Of a DNA stretch of 64,000 nucleotides, positions 35,265 to 46,228 are shown piece after piece (position 1 is the stretch's first letter; each line of letters opens with the position of its first letter). The notes under the pieces were generated by a model. The model worked only from the letters and a program-made list of their open reading frames with translations. It had not been told where the DNA came from and did no database searches. Position numbers and translations under genes: made by a program. The stretch comes from Phyto melanocephala. Its lineage: Eukaryota; Arthropoda; Insecta; Diptera; Rhinophoridae. The stretch spans positions 60,142,841 to 60,206,840 of the forward strand of contig OW799233.1 in NCBI GenBank assembly GCA_941918925.1, in the 5' to 3' direction.

Positions 35265-35770
35265 CGTTCGTAAATGCTGCAAGTTTGAGCATCACTGCGG
35301 CAGTACTGCCAAATGTAGTTGCTGATGCGCGATCAGCTGTTGCAGATGCATTGCAGCTGCTTAACAACTACGTAGAGTTTGTTTTTTGAACGTTCTGCAA
35401 ACAAATATAAAATGTTATCCAAAATAGTAATAGCAAATATTATTGAAAATGTTGATGTTAAAAGCGACAACTTTTTCTTAAATTATAATAAAAAAATAAT
35501 TAGGAACAATATGAAACGACTTCTGATTATAAGAAATAAACTAAAAGTCTAATTTCTTTAATTTTCGTCAGTGCCTTTCCTCACAAGACCGACTTTTTTT
35601 TCATTCCTTGAAACTCTGGGTACGTTCGTAAATGCAACAGTTACGCATCACTGCAGCATAGTAAAAGTACAACGTTCATTAATGCAACCTTTAGCAGCAC
35701 TTTTAAGCGTCAAAGGTTCTTTTTTGCAAACAGTTGGCAGTGCTGCCGAAAATTTCTGCAAATATGACAA
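35265..35770 (+). repeat. diverged direct repeat
   Basis: GGTACGTTCGTAAATGC followed by GCATCACTGC occurs at about 35271 and again at about 35618; each copy is followed by a GCAGTRCTGCC stretch. It looks like two copies of an unknown short repeat. No coding frame. Confidence 0.45.
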
Positions 35771-36120
35771 CAGTTAAGTTTCTGATACAATAGTGATCGA
35801 GTATACTTACATACATTGGAGAAGTAAGTAGCATTAAACAACAATTAATTCTTTAAATTAAATTCGTTTATATTTTTAGTTCCGAGGAAAATTTCAGCTT
35901 AGATATACCAAAAATAATAATAAGAACAAGATTGGACATGCTTTAAGAAAAATATTTGTACTATTTAAGATGAATTGATGCTGTTTCTAAAAGGACCAAT
36001 ACTTTCGAAAGTTCAGCCAGTTTTATTATTGAATGCGAGCTTTACTAGCAAAATATCAGCTTCTCCGATATCACAGATCTTACCATTTATTAAACACTCA
36101 AGTTCATTTTAAATTACTAA

Positions 36121-36296
36121 GGGGTGCCCAGGTGAACTAGTCAGTAGTGTGCTGGTCTGCTAGTTTGGGGGTTGCGGGTTCGATTCCCGCCAGAGACTCT
36201 GGACTGGCACTTATGTCCAATTGGACATAAGTGTATACCTGTCGTGGGTTTGGAGGGCTTTTAGTGCCCTTCCTTTTCAATCTAACCTAACCTAAA
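36121..36296 (+). mobile_element. tRNA-derived SINE, copy 1
   Basis: The head resembles a tRNA: an A-box-like TGAACTAGTCAGTAGTG and the B box GGGTTCGATTCCCGCC at 36174-36191. A body with a small inverted repeat (TTATGTCCAATTGGACATAA) follows, then a tail of CTAACCTAACCTAAA. The near-match AAATTACT/AAATAACT on the two sides may be the target duplication. It is not a functional tRNA, since no cloverleaf acceptor stem closes. Confidence 0.78.
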
Positions 36297-36833
36297 TAAC
36301 TTTTTAATAAATTTATGAAAACCTGCTTCGCTGAATAATATTTTTTAGAAAAATAAAAAGTATGGGTTATATTGGGGACATGACTTCTATCTCAGTAAAG
36401 CTCAATGCATCAGACTTTAAACATTGTAGATTCATAAAATCAAAAAATACAAAAACGACTATAAAAATAACAAAATAACCATCTTGTTCTTCTCTATAAT
36501 CTTCGAAGTTAACTTGGATTATTATTGTCTAATTTTGAATCACCTCGAACCAATAAGCTCTAATTTAAAACACCTACCTTCATTAACATAGAAAATATAA
36601 AAAATACAACAAACAATTTTATGAAAAAATTTTATAAAAATTACAAAATGTACCAAAAAAGGGAACATTTTTATCCCTTGCTAATTGGAACAAGTAAGAG
36701 CACTACATTCGGCTGTGCCGAATCTTTTATACCCACCACCAATTTTGTGTACATTTAAAGCACAATAATTATTATTTTGTTAATCGCTATGGAATAATCT
36801 CTTACTAATAAAATATGTATCACTTTCTTTGTA

Positions 36834-37447
36834 GAGGGTGGTTAAATTTTAAGGGCCCATGTTGAAGGAACTATACCTAGACTTCAAATTTGTTTTCTGC
36901 ATTTCATTTCTCAATCTCAAACTTACTCAATTTGATCCGTGGAAAAATACGCAAATAAGCAACGCTTTAAAGTTATTCCGGTTTTTTATGAAAAGGGGCG
37001 TTCAAATCAAAATGCATTTTGTGGACTTCGTAATTTTTTTGATCAACATAATCGTTCAAATTCGTCCTCAATCGGGAAAATGGTAAAAAATATTTAAATT
37101 TCTGCAAAACAGGTCTGTATAAAATGTTAGAAAATCTGTGAATGCCTTCTTAGTTCGTTGAATGGGAACCATTGCTGGTTTTTGCGATAGTGTGGTAAAA
37201 GAGCAGTCAACCTCGACTCATCATCATGCCGAACAATTGAGCATCAACATTGTCATTCAAAATTTGGACCATCAGATAGAGGAGTGGCGCCAAGGAGGGG
37301 GGGGGGTGCCATTTGGCCGATATTTTTTTAAATACATAATTCAAACATACAAATATTATCATTATAAAAACAAATGATATTAATTTCCTAAATAATTTGT
37401 GTTTTATTTAAACTCAAAATCGGTCCTTAAAATTTAAACACCCTTAA
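36834..37447 (+). mobile_element. mariner-type remnant inside family-1 repeat
   Basis: Ends GGGTGGTTAAATTTTAAGG and CCTTAAAATTTAAACACCC form imperfect inverted repeats, flanked by TA. Close to the right end the plus strand still encodes the mariner C-terminal signature HLADIFFKY. Most of the transposase is lost. Confidence 0.72.
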
Positions 37448-38940
37448 TAACTTCGATATGCTACTAAAATGCTTTTGTAAATGTAGTCTTTCAATGAAAG
37501 TGGGCGTTAAAGTAGGCGTGTCAATAAAGTTTCTGCTAATAAATACAACTTAGATATTTCAATATAGTCCGTTATTTTCCCAAAAACTTTGTCAATAGAG
37601 AAATTATTTATTATAATTTAAGTTAAACCGTTATTTGGGAGGTAAGCGTTAAAGTGGGTGTGTCACCTAAACTTTTTGGTACAACAATTATATTGATTGT
37701 AGCAAATGTCATCATCGTACCTCTAATTTTGTCATTTTGATGAGCTTTTAAATTTCATTAACGGTAGATAACGTGAAAAATGGGCGTTATAGTAGGCGTG
37801 TCAAAGTTGTTTTTGCTAATGACTACAACTTAGATATTTCAAGGACTATATTGATTATTCCAAAATCTTTATTAATAGAGAAATTATATGAATTTTAGTT
37901 TAAACGTTATATAGGAGGTGGGCGTAAAAGTGGGCGTGGCACCTTAATTTTCTGGCACAGTAATGACATTGACTAGAAGGATATACGTAGCAAATTTTAT
38001 TAAATTTCATTAACGGTAGATAACGTGAAAAGTGGGCGTTATGGTAGGCGTGTCAAAGTTGATTTTGGTAATGAGTACAACTTAGATATTTCAATATAGT
38101 CATTTATTATTCCAAAATCTTTATTAATAGAGAAATTATATGAATTTAAGGTAAAGCGTTATATGGGAGGTGGGCGTAAAATGGGCGTGGCATCTTAATT
38201 TTTTGGCGCAGTAATGACATTGACTAGAAGGATATACGTAGCAAATTTCATCATCATACCTCTAATTTTGTCGGTTTTATGAGCTTTTAAATTTCATTAA
38301 CGGTAGATAACGTGAAAAGTGGGCGTTATGGTAGGCGTGTCAAAGTTGATTTTGCTAACGAGTACAACTTAGATATTTCAATATAGTCATTTAATATTCC
38401 AAAATCTTCATTAATAGAAAAATTATATGAATTTTAGTTAATGACATTGACTAGAAGGATATACGTAGCAAATTTTATTAAATTTCATTAACGGTAGATA
38501 ACGTGAAAAGTGGGCGTTATGGTAGGCGTGTCAAAGTTGATTTTGGTAATGAGTACAACTTAGATATTTCAATATAGTCATTTATTATTCCAAAATCTTT
38601 ATTAATAGAGAAATTATATGAATTTAAGGTAAAGCGTTATATGGGAGGTGGGCGTAAAATGGGCGTGGCACCTTAATTTTTTGGCAGAGTAATGACATTG
38701 AGTAGAAGGATATACGTGGCAAATTTCATCATCACACCTCTAATTTTGTCAGTTTTATGAGCTTTTAAATTTCATTAACGTTAGATAACGTGAAAAGTGG
38801 GCGTTAAAGTAGGCATGTCAAAGTTGTTTTTGCTAATGAGCGCAACTGAGATGTTTCAATATAGTCCTTTATTATTCCAAAATCTTTATTAATAGAGAAA
38901 TTATATGAATTTTAGGTAAAACGTTATAAGGGAAGTGGGC
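37440..38940 (+). repeat. tandem repeat, unit about 240 bp
   Basis: Five to six diverged units, each with GTGGGCGTTATGGTAGGCGT, CAACTTAGATATTTCAATAT, CCAAAATCTTTATTAATAGA and ACATTGACTAGAAGGATATA. Unit starts near 37963, 38206, 38440 and 38690 give spacings of about 234-250 bp. The block is the core of the family-1 repeat, amplified in this copy. Confidence 0.8.
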
Positions 38941-41406
38941 GTGGCACATTGATTTTCCGTTACAAAAAAGCCTCTCACCAAAAAGCAAAGTGTGCAAAAT
39001 TTCAGAGTCGTACATCTAATTTTGTCCGTTTTATTAGGTTTTAAATTTTAAATATACTGAAAAATACACTGCGCGGTATAAATTTTCGTACATTTTTATC
39101 TATAACTCTTTCCTAGTGCATAGATGTAAGCAATTTTTGGGATATATTGTTTTGACTCGAGAAATATATATTCGAAGTTTCATGGCTCTACGTTAATGCG
39201 TTTGGACACAATTCCATTTTATTCGATGTACGAAGGACACGGTTTTTTCGACCTACTCTTGCTTTTCGAGCTATAACTCTCGTCCTAATATTACGATTTA
39301 GCCCATTTTCAATACCAAACAAACCTTGTCTATAAGAAAGATTCCGGCTTTCCGGAAAGATTCCCTAGCTTTTTCGGTGCGACCTCTATCGTGCTTTCAA
39401 CATACGGACGGACATAGCTAGATCGTCATAAAATCAAACCCTGATTCAGAATATATATACTTTGTGGGGTCTAAAATGGATATTTCGATGTGTTACAAAC
39501 GGAATGACAAAATTAATATACCCCCACCATTTTTTTGGTGGCGGGTATAAAAAAAGTGTCGAAATCCTATTAACATTTTTTTTTCGCGGATTTACTACCA
39601 CAATTTAAATTTTTTTCTACTTTTATTTTTTAGAGGGTACCAAGAAATTGCGAAATTCAAGAAATTAAAAAATATACCTGTCAGCTTATTTTCTTAAAGG
39701 ATTACAATATCTTTTTGAGTTAGTATGTATCATTTTTAGTTGATTTAAAAATATTTTTAGTTTAGGTTATCGATTTTACCAGTTTTCACTCTTTTTTACC
39801 CTCTTAAATTTTGAATTTCCAAAAATGTCTTTTTAGCGAAGTAATTCATCGAAAGAGGAACTCCCATCATCATTATCAGCCAGTCACTCAGTCATCTTAC
39901 TCATGTATACACATTAGGGCGGGTTTACTTTTTTTTTGATGAAGCGTATAGCAAAAATGTAATCTATAGGTGATTCTGAGAAATTTTGCTCAAGAGACCA
40001 TAGCTCTAAGTCGGGTTTGGAGCCGCCCAAAATTTCAAAGTAGTCATAAAATCGGAAAGAATTATAGTAGATTTGTCAATCTGGGCTTGTTTGAAAGGTA
40101 TTTTTATCACCTTTTAGAATCTGTATTGTATTTTATTTTTAGTAGAGATATTAGGAACGTTTTGTCGAAAAATAGCATAAAATGGACTTTTAACTAATAA
40201 ATTCTGAATTTTCTTCGAGATTTTTTTTTTTTCAGATTATGAAGAATGAGTGATATGAAGTCTTCGCAAATGAAAGCAACAACATCAACAGGTTTTGACT
40301 CTAGATTGACTAACATGCCTCATCAAGATATTGTTGTTTTTGGTTTATCAAGTGATTTCAATGATCTTAGTTTTCCTACTAAATGTAACATTTTAAAATA
40401 TTTTTTTTAATTGATCGTGCTAAATTTGAAAACAAAATGTTCTCGTATAAAACTTTTAGTCCTCACGTAACAGATAAATTGATCCAAATTTGGTGTAAAT
40501 TAAATATTGAAATCATTAATAGAAAGAGTGTTTTAAAAAAATTAACTGGTTTGCTTGATAAATACCAGAAACATGTACAAAATAGAAACAGAAGAGATGA
40601 ATTTAAAGCATTTGTTGATTCAATAAACGAATTATTTTATATTGGCAAATGTAATTGCAAATTAAAAACAACAGAATGCTCGCGTGGATTGATTCCAGAA
40701 CATCTAAAAGAATTTATAATGGATCAGCATAATTATAGAAAATTCACAATACCTGAATATACGGAAGACGTTGAAGAAGTAGCTACAACAATACCAACAC
40801 TTAAAACTGGTATCGATGATCCAAGATACGAACCACCTGAATTACACATGGATGAAGATGAAAATGAAGCAACTGTTCAAAGAAGACGAGGTCATTATAC
40901 TCAAAGATACGATGCCTCAAATTTTGCTATGATGTGTGATAGATTCGGTGTTTCAGATAGAGTCGCTTCATGTTTAGCAACAGCTTTATTCGAAAATATA
41001 AATTTTAGAGATATTCATGGTAAGATTGTTATTATGGATAAATCAAAAGTGGCTAGAGAAAAAGTTAAATCTAGAGATTCAATATTTCGTACACGACATA
41101 CAAATTCTTCCATAACTGCATTCTCTTTCGATGGTAGAAAAGATGACTCACTAACTACAGAGAAAATTAATGACAAATTTAATGAAAGAGCCCTATAATG
41201 AGTTACTTGGATATGTAAATTTGGGTAGTCAAGAAGATGAAAAAACCAAACACAGAAAACTAAATGAAATTTTCAACAATAAAACATTAACAGTTGATTA
41301 ATTAATTGGCATATGCAGTGATGGTGAGCCAGCAAATACTGGAACAGAAAATTGTGTTTTACGATTATTTGAAAAACAGTTAAATAGACCAATTCACTAC
41401 TTTATA

Positions 41407-42884
41407 GGTTTGTTCGACGTACGTTACCGCGGGAACCCGCGGGCTCCCAATTTTACCGAAAAGCGTTTCTTGTGTTGAAAATTGGGTAAATGAGAACGTT
41501 CATGAGAGAGTAATTTGTGTTTCTCTTTTTACCAGACTTTACCCGTACTTTTTTTTTTTTTTTTTATTTGTAAACAATGGACTATACTTTGTCTGAGAAT
41601 ATAAATAGAGTTTTTGTAATTTGAATAATTTTAATAACTAATAAAACATATGCATTTCACTCTAGTATTTGTTTGGACATATGTACTTCAACAAACATTA
41701 AACTTAAAAACTAAAAATTCGTTGAACAATTTTTTTTAGCAATAGCAGAGGTCCAAGCTGTTGGTAGAAAAACGGCGTGGTGGCGGCTAAGTGCAAAAAT
41801 TACCGGCGGTAGATTGGAGCTGGTTTAAAAAATTATTAAAATAAAAAAAACCGAAAATAAGTGTTTTAACGAAATAAGTAGGTTTTGCGTTAATCATATT
41901 TTTGTAATCGTAAAAATTCTTTATTCAACATGTTCATATTCTTTATATATTCCTAAAAATGGTTACAATTTAATTCAATTTGGATTATAAAATTAAATAA
42001 AAGAATAAATAAACTCAAGCCAAAATAAAAATGATTCACATTAAAATTTAATATATAGTAAAAAGTTCGAATAAAATATAAACATAAAACTCAATATAAT
42101 TTCCTATATCAAACCTAATAATGATTAAACTATTTTAACGTTATCATACAGAAACTTCTGTTTTTTATAATAGAAAATTAAATTGATTTCGTATTACCAT
42201 ATATGCACGAATGAAAGCGAGTTGAAAAAACAACGATATATGTTAATATGTTTTTCTTGTAATTTTTAGTCCAGCCGTAATATATATACTCTATTGTTTG
42301 ATTGCGGACATAACTGAGTTATTTTAAATCTTTTTCATTAAAACTTAGTGCTAAGTCCCCTTTTACAATAGAGAAACTGAAAATCAGACAGTCGAAATTT
42401 GGTAGCAACGGGTGGAAGTGCATAGTACACATTTATTTCTCTGTAATTTTTTATATATTTTTCATATTATTTTTTTATCTCATCATCTCTTTAGCAGTTC
42501 GTTATACGATCGCAACACCATACAACACCGAAAAAAATTAGAAAAATAAATTTCTTAATTGTAAAAATTTTAGGAAGTTTTAAAATAGAATGAGAAAAAT
42601 ATATGCCTCTCATTTCTAGTTTGTAAAAAGCATTTAACGCCATCAGTCGAGATAGCCTGATGCGGTTCATCCGAACAAAATAATTCGGCGACAGCGGTAA
42701 GCCGGCTGGGGGCATATCAACCTGGATCTCTAAACAACAGCCGTACAATTTTGACGTTTTTTTTCGGGCTTGAAATGTGTTTTTTTGCGTTCCAGCAAAT
42801 TTTGGTAAATTTATTGTTTTCTGAGAGAATTTTTTGTTTACTCTCATTTTACCGGACTTTACCCGGATTTACGTCGAACAAACC
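41407..42884. mobile_element. 1.48-kb non-autonomous transposon
   Basis: Inverted ends GGTTTGTTCGACGTA and TACGTCGAACAAACC (15 bp, perfect), flanked by TTATA at 41402-41406 and 42885-42889. The insertion splits one codon run of the host gene, and removing it with one TTATA rejoins ...HYFI to CLLHFNE... in frame, which confirms the boundaries. No convincing coding frame inside. The superfamily is uncertain. Confidence 0.88.
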
Positions 42885-44179
42885 TTATATGTCTGCTTCA
42901 TTTCAATGAACTGCCATTTCGTCATTTATATGAAGCATTGGACAAAACAGTCACCAGTGGACCACGAGCAGCAAGTGGAAAGTTATTCAAAGCTATTCAA
43001 GAATGTGAGAAATTGCAGGTATGTAACACTGTATATTATTTAATATCATCATTTATTATAATTATTTATTGTCATTATTTTACTTTTTCGATTGAAATAA
43101 AGTTAAAATAAAATAATTGCAGTTTGATTGATCTAAGCATTTCATTTTTCAGATAGTAGCTCATTTTGATCCAATACCACATGGAGAATATGCCTGCAAT
43201 GATGAATCATGAACATGAGCTCGAACTATCAACAGACGTTAAATATTTATATCGAATAGCTAAAGCAATTTCGAATGGTATTGTTGCACTTGATTTAGCT
43301 AACATTAAACCAGGACCAATTGCACATTCTTGTTGGTTAACCGAAGCAAGTATACTACGATTATATGTAAAAACTAATACACCATCGACCACTTTAAAAA
43401 CTTTGGCAGTTTATATTATTACAGTTTATGTGCCAATGTACTTCAATGTGTAATTTTATAACTCTGTTGTGTACGTCAGTGCACTTTTATTAAAATTTAT
43501 ACGTTGGGCACGATACTTACAACCAAACTTTCGTAATATTGTAGATGGTGTAATTAAAAACAACTCATATTATTTACGCACATCCAGAAAATATCTTATT
43601 TACAATGTTATTTGATGATCGAAAAGCAATACGAGATAGAGCTATCAAAAAGATTTTACACTATCGAGAAAAATCGTACGATCCAACTAAACTAGGGTTG
43701 CCATTCGTACTGTTTTAAACAGTACATGTACTATGTACTATTATATTCACAATACCTAAAACAGTACGAAAAAGTACTGTTTTTTATATTTGTACTGTTG
43801 TTGGATATACATGTATTGAAATTTGTAATTTTTTGAAGAATGAAACAGGAAAAAATTGTATTGTTAAATGTGTACAAAAAAGGGATAAATATTTATAATT
43901 TATTTTTGAATTAACTTTTTTTGTAAGCATAAATTATTTTCTTTTTTATAACTATACCACCTCTATTTGTGTTGTTTAATTATTTATCGAATTTGAAAAA
44001 TTATCAAATGTATTCATTTTAAAAATTCAATTGATTTTTTTTAGAATTTTTTTTAAACAATATTTAATTAATACTTTTGGATTACTATATATAACCCTTG
44101 TGCACCACTGGTGAAGGGTATAATAATACTACTATTATAAAAAATTATACTACAGACTCTTTTTTACTACAAAATTCTC

Positions 44180-45030
44180 ACTTTTATTTTCTGGCATAAT
44201 TAAAATTACCAAAAAGCTACATATATGTGAGAAATTTCATTATCATATATCTAATTCTATACATTTTCTGAGCTTTTAAATTTCATTAACAGTATATTAT
44301 GTTATAAGGCATTGAAGTAGGCATGTCGAGGTAGTTTCTGCTAATAAATTCAACTCAGGAATTTCAATTAAGAGTCCTTTATTTTTCCAAGGTCTTTATT
44401 CATGGAGAAATTATATGAATTTAAAAATAAGCGTTATATGGTAGGTGGGCGTTAATGTGGGCGTGTCACCTTATTTTTTTTGTTATTTCAAAGCTTTTTA
44501 TATAAAAACAATGTTTGCAATGTTTCAGAATCGTACATTTAAGTTTGTCAGTTTTATTACGTTTTAAATTTTAAACATACCGAAAACGACTGTGCGGTAT
44601 AAATTTTCGTACATTTTGCTCCATAGCTCCTTTCGTAATGTAATTTTCCGCAAATATATTTTTTTCCCTCAGGAAATTTACTTGTGAGATTTTATCGCTC
44701 GACGTCAATGCGTTCAGACATAATCGCATTTTATTCAATGTAGGAAGGACATGGTTTATCTGACCTACTCTTGCATTACGAGCTATAACTCTCTTCCTGG
44801 TACACCGATTTAGCTCATTTTCAATACCAAGCAAACCTTGTATATAAGAAATATTCTGGCAAAATGTAGTCCCCCTAACTTTTTCAGCTCGATCTCTATC
44901 GTGTTTTCAACAGACGGACTTCGACTGACATAGCTAAATCGTCATGTATAAAATGGATATTTTGATGTGTTACAAACAGAATGACAAAATGAATATACCC
45001 CCAACATTTTTTTGGTGGCGCGTATAAAAA
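44180..45030 (+). repeat. hairpin-ended repeat, family 1, partial
   Basis: Matches the right half of the copy at 36690-39552, including GGTGGGCGTTAATGTGGGCG, GTGCGGTATAAATTTTCGTA and the terminal hairpin ending GGTGGCGCGTATAA at about 45026. The left terminus is missing. A separate hairpin ACCCTTGTGCACCACTGGTG at 44097 is of family-2 type. Confidence 0.65.
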
Positions 45031-45494
45031 GAACACATGCACAAGACATGTGATTTGCTTTAATATTATTTACAGATTATGACTGTTCCACAAATGAATG
45101 AAGCTATCAATGTTTTCGTCGTCATTTGAACTCGGGTTTAATATTTTATATTCAGCTCCGGTCCTCTTCTAGCCTTTGCAGTTGTAAATAAAATATTCGG
45201 GACTGCGAAGCAAGAGAACAATTTGAAACTCTTCTTGTGTTATTTGATCAAGAGGTGAGTTTGGACTTATAGCTGAACAAGAAGAACATATTTTCGTCAG
45301 GGTGATTTAGGCCTTTCAATCTTGGTTATGAATTTTATGCTGACATTTTGTACTTTCTGCGAGATTGAGCTTTAGACGCTATCAGGTACTTAAGTCTGAT
45401 GTGTTACCGTTTTGGAAACAATAAGCCACAAAAAGAAGTTTGAAATGTTGAAAGAGGTAATTGCCTTTCTAATGATCTCTATTTGATTTTGAAA

Positions 45495-46228
45495 CAAGTA
45501 AGAGCACTATATTCGGCTTTGCCGGATCTTTTATACCCACCACCAATGTTGTGTACATTTAAAGCACAATTTTTTTATTTTGTTAATCGCTATGGAATAA
45601 TCTCTTTATAAAACAAGTAACAGTACCGTCACTTTTCCGACCCCATAAAGTATATATTTTCTGAAAGGTTATGAATAGCGGAGTCGATTATCAGAAATAT
45701 TCGGGAGTAGATCGGTATTGAAAATCAGAAACATCGGTTTATAAACAACTGATATATGAGCAAAAACCCCGACCACCTCGATTTTTTTTTCACAAAACCA
45801 ACATTACAACAACAACATACATGTATGTTGTATATTGTATATTGATTAAAGTAAGCGGGGGATCGAATCCCAGGTGAGCCAACCTTTTTTTTTTTTTTTT
45901 TTTTAATTTTCTTTTTTTATTTTTTATTTAATATATTATTTATATTTTTATTATTTTTTGTTTGTTTTATATTTATTATTTATATTTTAATTATTTTTGT
46001 TTAAATTTTTTTTAATTTTTTTTTAAATTTTTAAAAAAATTTTTTTTTTTATTTTTTTTTTTAACATACATACGTTAATTTTTCATTTTACAATGGGATG
46101 TTTGTATATGTATGTACGTATTTCATATGAGATGAATGGTGATACAAACTACTGTTATTGCATGACTACACGCTGTGAAGGGTATATAAGATTTGGCATG
46201 GCCGAATATAGCAGTCTTACTTGTTTTT
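45495..46228 (+). repeat. family-1 left end joined to family-2 repeat
   Basis: 45495-45612 is the left end of family 1 (CAAGTAAGAGCACTATATTC, hairpin, TATACCCACCACCAA). From about 45613 it is family 2 (CCGACCCCATAAAGTATATA, ATTCGGGAGTAGATCGG), ending with GAAGGGTATATAAG, a GGCATGGCCGAA motif and GTCTTACTTG. A long T/A-only stretch lies at 45888-46060. Confidence 0.6.

Larger units (their letters stand above)
36690..39552 (+). mobile_element. hairpin-ended repeat, family 1, longest copy
   Basis: The left end is CAAGTAAGAGCACTACATTC with the palindrome ATTCGGCTGTGCCGAAT, then TATACCCACCACCAA. The right end is ATACCCCCACCATTTTTTTG followed by GTGGCGGGTATAA, a hairpin whose arm is the inverse of TATACCCACCACCA at the left. 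The interior holds a mariner (36834-37447) and tandem repeats (37440-38940). No transposase of its own is seen. The layout of subterminal inverted repeats plus end hairpins recalls Helentron/DINE-type elements, but this is inference. Confidence 0.65.

Noticed and set aside
36121..36200. A functional tRNA gene suggested by GGGTTCGATTCCCGCC.
   Set aside because: No closing acceptor stem or anticodon arm is evident, and a copy with the same head at 58033-58257 has a SINE tail and a 14-bp duplication, so it is a SINE head.
45888..46060. Long T-rich tract as a LINE or SINE tail.
   Set aside because: It is a mixed T/A tract inside the family-2 repeat with no retroelement body attached.
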